Origin: Arenicola marina
Taxonomy: Eukaryota; Annelida; Polychaeta; Arenicolidae
Length of the DNA: 64,000 nt
Reading direction: 5' to 3'
NCBI GenBank assembly: GCA_964019135.1
Contig: OZ025248.1
Span: forward strand, 55,607,670-55,671,669
Part shown: piece after piece, positions 34,441 through 46,105 of the stretch
Layout of the letters: every line of letters begins with the position of its first letter
Numbering within the stretch: the stretch's first letter is position 1
The notes under the pieces: generated by a model
Told to the model about the DNA's origin: nothing
What the model saw: the letters and a program-made list of their open reading frames with translations, nothing else
Databases searched by the model: none
Position numbers and translations under genes: made by a program

Positions 34441-35622
34441 TCAGCACGTGGTGCGTGACGGCACGGAGGTCATGTGGATTCCGGTCAAGCGGCCGGCACC
34501 CCCCGTTGTGCTGTTGAAGTTGTACATGGTCGTCTTGGTCTCGGAATGGTCCGCGAAAGTCACGTGTTCGCCGTTGCAGCGCTGGGGATCGCCGCGTCGA
34601 CAGCAGCAGAACAGGTAGCGGTTATAGAAGCGGCGAAACTGCTTGCTCAGGAAGTACAAGGCCAGTGGATTGACGCAGGAGTTGATGAAGCTGAGGCAGA
34701 AGCCGAGGATCTTGAAGACGTGCCAGAACATGTTGTAAGGGCTGGGGTCGAAGTTATACCACATGGTGTAGATATGGCGGGGCAGCCAGCAGACGATGAA
34801 GACCAGCACGAAGGAGAGGACGAGTCTGGCGACCTTCTTACGAGCCTTGATCTGCCGCGCGGCGTGACCCTCCCCCGGCATTTGGCTCGAGCTCAGGAAG
34901 AGCATCCAGGCCATGAGGAAGTAGAAGCAGCCGATGATAACGATGGGCAGGGCGAAGAAGAGGGTGAAGCGGTAGATGGCGTGGAACTCGGGGTACCACG
35001 AGGGCCAATCTCTCGGTGCGGTGACGCACGACTGGCCGTGCGCGTTGGGCTCCAACCGCGCCGCCACCGCGTCCAACACCGCCAGCGCCATGGACAAAAC
35101 CCAGATGAACCCGGCGATGGCGAACGTCCTGATGGTTGGGAATCCCGTGTACATGCTCATGGGGTAGACGATGGCGGCGTAGCGGTCCCCGCTGAGGGCG
35201 GTCAGCGTGAAGACGGACACGCCAAGAGACAGCGATTGGAGGAATTCATTGACCTTACACATCTCCTCTCCGTACGGCCACGAGTCGAAGGTGTAGATGG
35301 TCGAGGTGAAGGGGACGGACACGACCAACAGCAAGAGATCTCCGATCGCCAGGCTGACGATGAATATGTTCGGGGTGTTACGCATGGTTTTGTTCCGGAT
35401 TACCGTGTAGATCAGCGTCCCGTTGCCCACGATGCCCACCACGAAAATGAGTCCGAAGACGATGGGGACCACGTATCGCTCCGGATACTCCCAAGCGGAT
35501 TCAGACGCCGCCTCCTCCCCGCCGGTGGCGTTACCATAGCCGTGTTCGGAGTCCAGGACTTCGTCGATCCGGATGTCGGATTGGTTGGCGGCGGCGGTAT
35601 CGTATGGCGCTGAGGATTCCAT
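34441..35622 (-). CDS. Bombesin/CCHamide-type neuropeptide G protein-coupled receptor
   Basis: Intact intronless reading frame of 393 residues. It is a class A (rhodopsin-like) receptor expected in the plasma membrane, binding a secreted neuropeptide and signalling through a G protein. Visible landmarks, counted from the ATG at 35622: acidic N-terminus with likely glycosylation sites N13 and N31; TM1 about 50-73 with GNGTL; TM2 about 85-108 with LAIGD; TM3 with C122, which would pair with C199 in the second extracellular loop; DRY at 146-148; TM4 about 167-186; TM5 about 216-242; TM6 about 264-285 with CWLP; TM7 about 299-325 with NPLALY (NPxxY type); then a CCC cluster at 339-341 suited to palmitoylation. 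SVFTLTALSGDRY, the WPYG loop and the LYFLSKQFRRFYNRYLF end are typical of CCHamide, GGNG/EP and bombesin receptors. The frame is open three codons further, to a GTG, and an in-frame TGA lies seven codons before that, so the ATG at 35622 is the best start. Which ligand subgroup it belongs to is inferred from remembered family motifs. Its high third-position GC contrasts with the AT-rich flanks. Confidence 0.93.
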   Translation of the reverse strand: MESSAPYDTAAANQSDIRIDEVLDSEHGYGNATGGEEAASESAWEYPERYVVPIVFGLIFVVGIVGNGTLIYTVIRNKTMRNTPNIFIVSLAIGDLLLLVVSVPFTSTIYTFDSWPYGEEMCKVNEFLQSLSLGVSVFTLTALSGDRYAAIVYPMSMYTGFPTIRTFAIAGFIWVLSMALAVLDAVAARLEPNAHGQSCVTAPRDWPSWYPEFHAIYRFTLFFALPIVIIGCFYFLMAWMLFLSSSQMPGEGHAARQIKARKKVARLVLSFVLVFIVCWLPRHIYTMWYNFDPSPYNMFWHVFKILGFCLSFINSCVNPLALYFLSKQFRRFYNRYLFCCCRRGDPQRCNGEHVTFADHSETKTTMYNFNSTTGGAGRLTGIHMTSVPSRTTC

Positions 35623-35629
35623 GTTTAAC

Positions 35630-37030
35630 ACCTCGTCTTGCCGACCGCTTCACTCACAGTGTATTATACTCCGTAATAATATTAAATTAAAGTTGTGTTA
35701 ATGTTATATCTCGCTCAGAGCAACTTCGGTGATGTAAAGGTATCGAACGTATCCGCGCAACTGAATGGATATCACCGCTACTTTCGTACAAATGGAAATA
35801 TCTGTTTAAGGATGAAATTATCAGCGGGTCGTCGATAATTCACTTTGCGCTAAAGGTCAACGCTGGCGATGAAAGCCAGTCATATGAACGATAACCTTGT
35901 TCAGCCGACTGGTAATTTTGCGTCACGTACTAAACAGCATATCAAAGTTCAAGTGCAAAACTGGCGGCAGCCCCGGTTAGATAATGATAAAGCGTTGAAT
36001 CGAGATGTAAAACGTACGCAGTCGCAATCATTTATAACTGCATCTCCATCCGAATTAGTTTAGTTGCAATCGACAAACCTTGGGTTGTATCCATGTCGGA
36101 TGGTGTCATATATCCGGTCGCACATGGAGGTGAGGCGTTTATTCATTAAGTGCGGCAGAGCCGATGTGAAGGGAAGTTATCCACAAGTCTTAAGTTTGTA
36201 CTATAGTATCGGCTCACTAAATATCCAAGTTGTTTCTGTTGGGATGACCGGTCGCTCACTTGGCGACAAGAGCAAAGAGATCGGTTGCCGAATAATCGAG
36301 AGATACCGCCATTCAAGCCTCCTTCTATGTGGTAAAGCAGCGAGAGAGAAAATCGACAGTGGCCCGAGGGCGGGAAAACACTTGCCGCGCTGAAGACCAG
36401 ACGACATTTAAGCGGTGCGTGGTGGCTAGCGGGAAGGCAGGGACGAGATTCTCGTTGCCCCGATGCAGCGCGCTTCTCTGATTGGCTGGTTGCTTTCCCG
36501 TTGATGGTATAGCTGTTTGATGAGTCTTCCTCCCCCCTCGGCGGTGCCAACTCTCCTCCCCAAACCAGAGCTCCGCCTACTCCCTCCCCTATGGAAAGGG
36601 TGCCCGGCTCACCTCCCACCCTACTACTCACCTCCCACTCTACTACCGCCGCCGGCGAGAGGCCCACCCATCTCAGACAGGCCAGGGGCCGCGATCTCCC
36701 AGCTCCCGCTCAGGTCCGCTGTTCGAGGAGTGGTGGGGTCTGGAGAGGTTTGCCAGGCAGTGGCAGGGGTCAGCGGTCGTGGGTGTGTGCGTGGGCACGC
36801 CGCTCGGATCGCGTGGGTCGGCGAACGTCCGTGGGTGTCGCGCCACACACTGACACAGCCCACCACGGGGCGGGTGAGGGGCGCTCCGACCAGCCGGGAC
36901 CGCAGTGCGCCACGTCTGAGTAGGATGATGAATGGCCGCTACTGGACTGAAACTCGAAATATTCACAACATTAACTCACGAAGTCAAACACTGTTGGGGG
37001 TAAAGTTATGGCTGGAATTTTTTGTTTTTT
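35630..37030. other. Receptor upstream region; no other gene recognised
   Basis: The receptor promoter should lie here, reading towards lower coordinates. A GTATAATA-like box is present on the minus strand near 35665, too weak to call. Frames at 36146-36966 on both strands arise in GC-rich sequence without known motifs. Confidence 0.45.
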
Positions 37031-37034
37031 TTGT

Positions 37035-37560
37035 TTGATGTCTGTTTGACTGGGTGAGGGAGAGGTGAGTGGGCTGAGCGATGGAGGGAGAAGGGGTGGG
37101 GGGTGAGGGAGAGGCGGGAGGGGCAGGGGGCTGGATGAGGGAGAGGCGGAGGCCGGGAGGGGTGGCCAGTGGGGAGCGGTGAATGAGGGAGAGGTGAGTG
37201 GGCCGAGCGATGAAGGAAGAGAGAGGGGGAGGCGGGAGGGCTGCACGCTGAGAAGGAGTGAGCTGGGCGATGGGGAGGGGGAGGGGCTGGATGAGGGAGG
37301 GACGGAGGCCGGGAGGGGTCGCCAGTGGGGAGCGGTGGATAAGGGAGAGGTGAGTGGCCGAGCCATGGAGGGGTAGGAGGGTGAGGAGGGAGAGGCGGGA
37401 TGGTAAGGGGGCTGGATGAGGGAGAGGCGGGAGGACTGCACGCTGGGCGATTGGGAGGGAGAGGGGCTGGATGAGGAAGAGGCGGAGGCCAGGGAGGGGT
37501 GGATGAGGGAGAGGCGGGAGGACTGAACGGTGGGAACGGATGGGCTGGACGATGTGGATT
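37035..37560. repeat. Purine-rich array with a higher-order period of about 155 bp
   Basis: Short GGGAGAGGCGGGAGG-like units. A larger block (GGCTGGATGAGGGAG, GGCCGGGAGGGGT, CAGTGGGGAGCGGTG) at about 37129 recurs at about 37284, and partly at 37404 and 37464. The long minus-strand frames here are composition artefacts. Confidence 0.85.
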
Positions 37561-37569
37561 CGCTGGTCA

Positions 37570-38875
37570 TTTATTGCAGATGACAACACGTGGACTGGAT
37601 GAAAGGGAGATGGGGTGAGGCTGAGCAAGCGGAATGTGTGGAGAGGCATAAAGTGAACAGGATTTCTAGGATATGTGTGATTCCTTTGGCTACTTTACCT
37701 GAGTACCGGAGCCTAAATCGTTAGTCATGATAGTGGCACATTTGGAGGGAGATGGTCGTAGTGGTGCCGGGGAAGGGCGGGGGAGGGGGGGGGGCTGACA
37801 GCTTATCACAGACCCAGATCACAGCCGACCTCCACACGGGCCAGATGCCACACGCCATGCAGCGCTTTATTCAATACATTAGCAAGACATAAGTAACTAT
37901 AAGACATAAGCAACTATAAATCTACCATGATACCGCTGCCTTCAAATAATAGCTAGTCAAAAGTTATTTTCCTTTACTCGCAAGAGCGCCGCTTCTAACA
38001 GAACAGGGCTGGAGGTGGGGGCCCGTGGGGGGGGGGGGCGCGGTGGAGTGCCTTACACTGCCTTACTAAAGTGGAGGAGGCGTGTCGCCCATACAATACA
38101 GGGCATACAGAGAGTGAGAGAAAAGTACGCGATTGTGTGGTCATCCAGAGAGAATACTTTGATCAAAAAATGGCATCCAAATTATAAACTGACCTTATAC
38201 AACGTATATACGTATATAGGGGAATAGGCAAGATGATTGAGATCTCCCGGAGTCACGGGAATATGCAAGGAAAATATGGAGCAGTTTTTCCTTGAGAATA
38301 GCGAAATGCATTCTCAGATGGGTATATTGAGAATATATGTAGGTTTCCGTTTAGTGGAGAGAGGAAACAGGTGGATCGCCCCCCCCCCCTTGAGGTGGAG
38401 GTTCAGTCGCCGCCCCCCCCCCCCCCCCCGCGCACCGCACCCTCCGTCCCTCCCCTGCCTAGTGGGACAGGACTGTAGCGCAACCGTTAGCACAACGGGC
38501 AGTAATCGTCGCTAAGTGAACATAAGGCATGACTTACGGAGGGATGGGTTGATGCAGCCCCGGGGGGCGGCGGATACTGGCTCAGTACAGGCGAACCGGA
38601 CCCCATCCCCCTGCACGGCGCTCAGTCTTCATCCGCCCCATCCCCTGGTCTAGCTTCCATGTTATCTTTCACCGAGCTCTGACCAGCCCCGCCGCATGAG
38701 CCCGCACAAGAACATGTATGATACAACTATGATACAACCCCCCCCCGCCACCACCCACCTCGTCCCGGCCCCGTCCCGTCCCACTGACCAGCTGATATCC
38801 GCTAGCCCTACCCCGCCTTTTCCCGAACTGTAGCGTTTCCCTTGTCGCAACATATGACCCCCCCCCCCATGTCCC
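37570..38875. other. No gene recognised; C and G runs
   Basis: Homopolymer runs include 17 C at 38413-38429. GACTGTAGCGCAACCG near 38471 resembles a polymerase III A-box, but no B-box follows. Nothing else is identified. Confidence 0.45.
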
Positions 38876-38879
38876 CCCC

Positions 38880-39090
38880 TCCAGAATCAGCCATGGTTCT
38901 CTCCATAGCTATACCAGGTTCCATCTTCTAGTCACACCCAAGTTATTCATGGTCCTCCCTGTAGGACCATCCAGGTTGCTCTCTCAAGAACCACCCATGT
39001 CCCTTACTTCAGAACAGCCAGGTTCCTTCCCCTAGCCCCACTCAGGGTCCTCCCCCTTGTCCCGGTCAGGTACCTCGCTCAGAACTCCCC
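38880..39090 (+). repeat. Degenerate array of about 24-bp units
   Basis: Eight or nine diverged units near the form AGAACCACCCAGGTTC plus CTCCCCCT. Each has an ACCA/GCCA and GGTTC core, with units 21 to 33 bases long. It appears to be an old minisatellite. Confidence 0.7.
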
Positions 39091-39359
39091 ACTCCGCCTA
39101 GCCCCACACCTACGGGGCCCGGGGGGAGTGGGAGAGGGGTGGCTGCCCCAGTGCTAGGGGCTGTCGGGCCCTGGAGCCGGCGGCGACAGCTGATAGCGGC
39201 CAGATGGCTGCGAGACCGCCCTCCTCGCTGGCCAGCCATTTGCCGCTGCAGTCCTCGACCAACAACAGACACCAGCTGAGAGGCGGCTTTTAGTTTTAAT
39301 TACGGCTTTGTTCGTTCGCTCTTCTGGCGGGACAAAATTTACTCGGTGCCAATCTACCA

Positions 39360-39500
39360 CCAAGAGGGGGAGAGTTAGACAGGGTGAGAGAGAAGGAGAA
39401 ACGGAAAGCGAGAGCGAGAGAGCCCGCGGGCGTGATCGAGAGAGAGAGAGAGGGAGATGGGAAGAGCAGGGGTGACGGTGGAGGCGAGACAGCGGGGGGC
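39360..39500. repeat. GA-rich low-complexity tract
   Basis: GAGA-type purine tract with GAGAGAGAGAGAGAGG near 39440. It keeps minus-strand frames open. Confidence 0.85.
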
Positions 39501-40060
39501 ATGCAGAGAGAGGCTGAAACATAACACAGGTATTAAGTAGGCTGATATCCAGTGCCCGAAGTGCGCGTTCAGTCAGTCAAGTGATCTCAAGAGGTGGGCG
39601 GAGCGCTGTTAACGCGCTCAGTGACAGGACTCGATCATGCGGCATGGCACCTAGCTGTGACGTCACATTCGTACCGGCAAGCGCGTCATAATCGATAGAT
39701 TGATGGATAACATCTGTCATTTCCAGCATTATTATAGAGCATCCGACGCAGGTGTCGCCGCCTATGTAGGCCTTTGACCTTTGACCTCCCAAGGTAGCAC
39801 TGAGAGAAGACACTCATTGTATATGGCGCATGTGAATCGATCGCCCTGAAGTAAGAATATCACCCTCTCATGCATATTCAAATTAATTAGCTGGTGCGAG
39901 CTAGGGTGATGGTTACGTGCCCGCCTGATGATCCTTATTATAAAAATGTTTAGAAATGAACGCAACATGAATAGTAATACAATAAAAGCGATAAGATAAT
40001 GCATTACAAAGATAATATTATCAATTATACCGATAAAAATAATATAATACCACGCTGAAA

Positions 40061-40162
40061 TAATACATTATAACGTTAAATAATACATTATAACCATAAA
40101 TAATACATTATGACGACAAGATGATACATTATAACGATAAAATGATACATTATAACGACAAA
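40061..40162. repeat. 20/21-bp minisatellite
   Basis: Five units of TAATACATTATAACGATAAA or its 21-base variant starting TGATACATT. Confidence 0.9.
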
Positions 40163-40573
40163 ATAATGATGACCAACATAATACAAATTATCAGGACCAT
40201 TATTAACAACAAATAATCCATAAACTAACATAGTGACAAGGTTTCACGGCGCGAAGGCTGTGTTGCAGATGATATAGGATGGATTTTAAAGCCGAGACAA
40301 TTACGGGTCTCAAATCTGGGAGGTCATTCACTAAAATCACAGAGGCAGCTGGAAACTAAGAATCGATATGTCATGCTTAGCTTTTTCGCTCGTAAACTTT
40401 ATGTAAGATTCCATAAATTTTTTATTCGAGTGTGATTCCCGCAAGGCTTTGGCGAACTGTAAGATGCGATGGGAGCGTTGTTGTCCGATATAGCATCGGC
40501 GCTGTTTGGCTCTCGCTATTACACATGCCATGTCGGACTGCGACACGCGACAATAAAAGACCGACACCGGAGG

Positions 40574-40806
40574 ATATGTGACATAGCGATATGTGACATA
40601 GCGATATGTGACAGCGATATGTGACATAGCGATATGTGACATAGCGATATGTGACATAGCGATATGTGACATAGCGATATGTGACATAGCGATATGTGAC
40701 ATAGCGATATGTGGCATAGCGATATGTGGCATAGCGATATGTGACATAGCGATATGTGACATAGCGATATGTGACATAGCGATATGTGACATAGCGATAT
40801 GTGACA
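40574..40806. repeat. 15-bp minisatellite, about 15 units
   Basis: Near-perfect ATGTGACATAGCGAT repeats, with two units carrying GGC for GAC and one unit shortened by three bases. With a period of 15 and no stops, five-residue repeats (SHIAM, TYRYV, ISLCH) run in the three minus-strand frames and ICDIA on the plus strand. None is likely to be translated. Confidence 0.97.
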
Positions 40807-40925
40807 ATCTCCGTCGCATTCGACATTCAATTACAATATGAGTTACAACAAACAGGCAACAAATAACCTACAAACCCATCCTCTCGCGCAGGCAGGTGGA
40901 TACCAACCAACTAAAATTATATCAC

Positions 40926-41090
40926 AGTGGCGGAGACAATGGGGCGGAGATTTGGGGGTTGACCCCCCTCTTTCAAGCAAAAATAAGACGGTGTTAAAGA
41001 CTTTTTGCAATTACCATTTTTCACGGAAATGATCGATTTTCCATTTACAAAAATCAAGCGTTCTGATAAAGTGTAGACGCCCTGCCCCCC
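40926..41090 (+). repeat. Possible CAGTGGCGGA-type dispersed repeat start
   Basis: It begins CAGTGGCGGAGACAATGG and continues GGGGGTTGACCCCCC, a small palindrome. It resembles the start at 20741. The other end was not found. Confidence 0.3.
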
Positions 41091-41137
41091 CCCCCCCACC
41101 TCCCACCCATCCTCAGCCCGTAAAACAATTGGCAGAG

Positions 41138-41212
41138 TCCGAGCTCTAACGTCCAAGCTGTGAAGTCAGAGCTCTAACGTCCAAGCTGTGAAGTCAGAGC
41201 TATAACGTCATA
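41138..41212 (+). repeat. 28-bp tandem repeat
   Basis: About 2.6 units with the phase-marking GAGCTCTAACGTCCAAG at 41141 and 41169, and GAGCTATAACGTC at 41197. Confidence 0.92.
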
Positions 41213-41214
41213 GC

Positions 41215-44200
41215 GGTAATTTTTGAATTTTCTAACTTCTGTGCGACCTCTACAATCTTGGCTCCTTGATGTAGTATATAATAATGCCCTTATTTTCATC
41301 TCATGGGCAGCTTTGTGGTTAGATATCTCGCCACAAAATGAACAAATACCAGTCACTTTCTCCCGCATAGACATCATCCGGACAAATGCTTAGTCTTAGT
41401 ATCTATGCTGGGAGAAATACATGCAGAGCCTTTAGGACTAGTATGTTATTTATGGTGTTTGCCGAAGTGCCGTCCCTATAGCCTCAATCCTACGTAGGGC
41501 ATATGCAGAGCATAGGGGAGTCACCATAACACAAATTGCATATTGACATTAGTTTGATTGGGCCAATTACCCAGTATCAGATGATGAAGCCAAATATGTA
41601 ACATTCAGGAGGTATTGTCATTTTGACGTTGGGACGTAATTGTCGTGAAAGGTTCCTTTATGGTCCTATCAGTGCCTAGTTAAGGGGACGGGCGGTGTGG
41701 AGGGGGGGGGGGCACAGTAGGTACCCTTTGTACTTGGTGATAGCAACCTAGTATGAATAATAGTGTCAATAATTGTTATGTAAAGCAGACGGCATTGTGG
41801 CTGTGCATCTGCTCTCCACTGTCATTGTAGTACGGCAGTCCATGACCCAGCCCCGCCTAGCTGACTCTTTTCGGTGTTTATGCGGGCTCAGGGCAATACC
41901 GCGTGGTCATCGTGTGGCGAGTAGTAAATAATCCGATAATGCGATATGCGGCTTCCGTTAAGCGTTGGTAAACGGTGGGTAATATAGTCGGAAGCTCAAT
42001 GGCGTGCAACAGGAAGCATAGGGCGATCATTTATCCTTAGATAAGTGGTGGACAGGGCGCGGACGGGGTGGGCGCAGGACACAGAAGAGGGGAGGGGAGG
42101 CAGGGAGAGGGGATTGGAGGGATGGGGGGGGGGGGCAATGAGGGGTGATGAAGAATGGCCACGGGGGATGGCATTGTCTGATTGTCGAAGGTCTCTCTAG
42201 CTGTACAGAGAGGTAAATATGCCAACCTGGGAGTTGATAATAGAGCCCATTAATGCCCCCTGGGAATCGCTCTGTTGATAACCATGCCGCTGCATCTCGC
42301 GGAGGGACGGCGAGAGGTCACAATGGGTACATCGCATGCCCACTGTCGCTCCCATATAGGATTGCCCGTCCGCCCCAGTATATCAGGATACTACCAGGCA
42401 TCATGCCGTGTGCCGTAAGCGCATCGAGGCAGGCATCTCTCACCACCTGTCCCAGTTCTCCCAAACCATACAACCACCATAAACACACGTATGTCTATGT
42501 ATGTCTGTGTAACGCAATGGCGCTGGACTATAGCCAAATATTAATCACGCTAACCGTCACTGCAGGTACGGCCAGATATGGTTGCGTAGAGTGTTTATAT
42601 ACGGTAATGTCTGTCGACGCGAAGTCTCTAAGGTTCTCTATGCAGCGTCATATTAACGGTTCGAATAAATCTTGGAACTTTGCCAGTCCTGCGGGTTCAG
42701 TCATGTTTATATCTTTTTTACATGGGTTGTTACGTAAACTTGCGTAACAATACGCCAGTCTACCAATTTCTCATTTTAGGAACACGTTGACCAACATAAA
42801 ATCAGTCTTGGCGTGCTGCCAGCAGCTGCCCGCAGTGTTTGGTCAATGGACATATGTTGACATATCGGGTTACGTAACCTAGCGTAACATTTCCGTTACG
42901 ATCCGCCTTGTTACCTTCCGATGTGGCAACAAAGTGGACAGTAACCGAGTGGACACATTTTGCCCAAAAGCGTGATTTATCTTGTATGAGCACCCAAACT
43001 TGCCTTCTTGATTAGAATTTCATATAGTTAAACTTTCGTTATTTTCCTTCATCCCTGGATTATATGTACAAAATATGTATAACTATATAATCCATGGTAA
43101 CAATTAATAATGCGGTAGCGTAAACAATCGACCTGTCAGGACAGGACGTGTGGAAATTGCATAATCGTGGTCAAGTAAAGTTATATTAGAAAGCGCAAAC
43201 TGTCCCTTATGCTGGCATGAAGCCTGGTATTTATGTACTACGTCTAGGACGAACAATTTAAGCCTCGCGGGATATCGCATTCTGTGATTTGTCAAAAAAG
43301 ATCCACAGAGTAAAACTAAAAGTGTTACTGGTAGGCTGAAGTTGTTTATTTTGTATCTGTTGTTTATTATCGTTCAGTTCGGGAAATACTAATGGACATT
43401 ACATTTATATAAATATATATAATGCCATTTATAGAGCAGAGTTGCTGTCATATCCAGCTGTCAACTGCCATGAAGGGTTTTATTTGCTGTTACTTGTCTA
43501 ATTGGCTTCCAGCATAAGAATTAACTTGCAGAGGTGCGAATTACATTTACACAATTACACTAATACAGATATTTGGTCAAACCACTGATACCCTCATCAT
43601 CTTATAATAGATTTTAATTTATCTAGCAATGTGGAAATATGGCTATATTGTCAATTGCTTTATGAACTAGCACACTAGCATGAAATTGTCTTACCAGCTT
43701 AATTTACCAGATATTAGCTTGTTTCTTTCAAAACCTTAAATTGTATAATGTGATCGATTTATAATTTCAGTTTCATATATTTGGTCTGACTTTGTATCAA
43801 AATTGACAATCATTGTCTATATGATATATTTTCATTGTTTAATCACCAATTGTTTGATATTGGTTTCACACACAAAATTTGTTTACATTTTGTCAAAGTA
43901 GCCACTTTAGCCTGACTCAAATTTGACACATTTACCTGGCAATCAGGGCCACTTACCCATGTTGCTAAGTGGTGCATACATTCAAGTATCATATTATATA
44001 TTAGTAGTATAGTAATTTTAACTCCTTACTGATAGCATTTTCTTTCATTGTTTTCATACCCGAAAGAAACCCACCCTTTTGTCACCGCGCCCCAAGCGCA
44101 GTTTGCGTGGCTCCACGTCCGAAATCGTGACCAGGGTTACATCTATCTTTGCGACCGTCGTTGTTACCGCCTCATGCAACAAATACAAAACACGATACGT

Positions 44201-46105
44201 AAACAACTCCTGAACCACACGGACGCTCTTCCTTGTTAGAGCAAACCGTTCAGCATAGTTCATGCTTTAACCTTTACTGCCATAAGCCATTTCGTGGGCT
44301 GTAATGGGAAAGATAGGCCACATATACTAGAGTTGGGTAGTAATCTCTGTAGCAGCACCCCTTCATGCGTGAGTATCGCTTTATACATACATATCCAATT
44401 ATATAACGTTCATGGGACACCTATCATACAAACGCCAGATGGCGGTTGCGGCAAAACAAAGCCATGGCCACCAGTGGTAATAATACTTACAGGAGCGCTC
44501 CCTATAATGCGGCGCCATCCTATATTAATGATGACTTCGCAAATAGCCACCAAACGCTGTAGAAATTTACCTGGAGGTGTGGGGTGGGAGGAAGGGGCGA
44601 GGCGTGTGGGGGGGGGATACTTCAATTACTGTGGGGGGTCACGGCCTGCAGCCCGTGCTGGACAGTCAATTATGTTTCAGGCAGGCAGATCCGTGTTGCG
44701 GCTTCCGCTATAGAACACGGGTGTATGCATATCAGGGCGTTAGTTAACTCCCTGTGCTGAAATACGAAGCTACAATGTAATTTACTGAAGGTCTCTCACT
44801 GATGGCATACAATGAGGCAAGGGTAGGGTCGTGGGATGCGTGAAGCCGGATGCTTTGTCCCCGGAATTACATCACTGTCCTAATATATGATACATGCTGC
44901 AGCAACTGCGACGGCCACTTGTTCAGAGCGAAGTCACATTTTAAATATAAAACATTACACCTGCGGTGGGAGAGGTGCAATCTTTACTCAATGAGAAACA
45001 AGGATATGCTTCTGGATTATTCAAAACGTGTCCGTGACCTATGAGACACGGACTTGAAGCATAATAGCGTGACAATTTTGGCATATAAAGCCCCCCCCCC
45101 CCCGTTTCTTTCCCCCTATCATTGGATTGGACTGTTTACGCTGATTGCCAATACAAAGGCACATGCACTGTAACAAAGAGAAAGCATGTTAATCTTAAGT
45201 TCCTTTATGTTTAAAATTTGTCTTCTTGTTTATACAATATACTATTGGTTTCAGAAATTGAAAAAAAAATCTTCAATTCTACTTGCGCCGTCCACAGCAG
45301 ACAGGGACCAGGTGATTCCAATCACTACACCGCGGGTACGAGATTATGGGGCTCGCGTCCTGTGACGCCATGGCTTGTTCTGCGCCTGCCACTCGATGGC
45401 ACGGGGAGGTCATCGTTCACCGTTATCTCTGAAGACCCCGTGGGTATGGTATCCCAATCTCGCTGGCAAGTCACATGTGTTGTACATATATATTGGTTCC
45501 GCTTCGAGTTGGATTTCAGGATCCCTGAGTGATTTCCCCGGATGCCTTGATCACGTCTGATATAAAAGCCCGGATGAGTGGATGACCCGTGGCGGACAGG
45601 AAGCGAACGTTTTGACTCCTTTATCACTTCCTGTATGTAGTCAATGGAACGCATGGGTATCGGTCCATTCTGTATCAGGCGCGGGTAGAATAGCCCGGCC
45701 CACGCCAATCATGCTCATCTTGTCGACGCATGGCCAACCGGTCTGTACCATCCTGTAACCTGTGACCTGCTGTCAGTTCACGTAGCAAGGTTGGTTTACT
45801 GCAATAGTCGAATTTAAAATAACAAACAAAACTAGCGTTAAACAACTATGGGTCTCTATGGGTCACGTACGTATATTCTAGGCCACTGTGTTATTAGCCC
45901 TTAGTTGATCTTCCATTACGATCTTTCAACGGCAAGCTGGTTTTCAGGAGGTTGAGTGGATAATTGACCCAACCCAATTACCTTAGCATGCGTGAGTCCG
46001 GAGCGTTAAAGCTGCTATGACAGGTAGGTTGCAGACGGAGTCATGGCTGTCTCTCAACGCCCTGAGAGGGAACTGTTACTAATAGTAACAATTTAGAAAC
46101 ATCCA
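41215..46105. other. No gene recognised
   Basis: A 164-residue plus-strand frame at 42253-42747 has no recognisable domain. A 25-base direct repeat built on TTACGTAA and GCGTAACA occurs near 42727 and 42869. The 43300-44050 part is AT-rich. No RNA gene is seen. Confidence 0.5.

Noticed and set aside
34474-35613. 379-residue plus-strand open frame opposite the receptor gene
   Set aside because: It mirrors the receptor exactly. High GC at third codon positions removes stops on the antisense strand. The product is low-complexity and acidic without any domain, and the receptor strand has unmistakable motifs.
36517-37649. Several overlapping frames of 170-220 residues on both strands
   Set aside because: They lie in GC-rich or purine-rich repeats (Pro/Ser-rich on one strand, Gly/Arg/Glu-rich on the other) and have no domain content.
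42253-42747. 164-residue plus-strand frame
   Set aside because: No recognisable domain, no homologous copy in the window, no splice or promoter context, and the composition matches the surrounding non-coding DNA.
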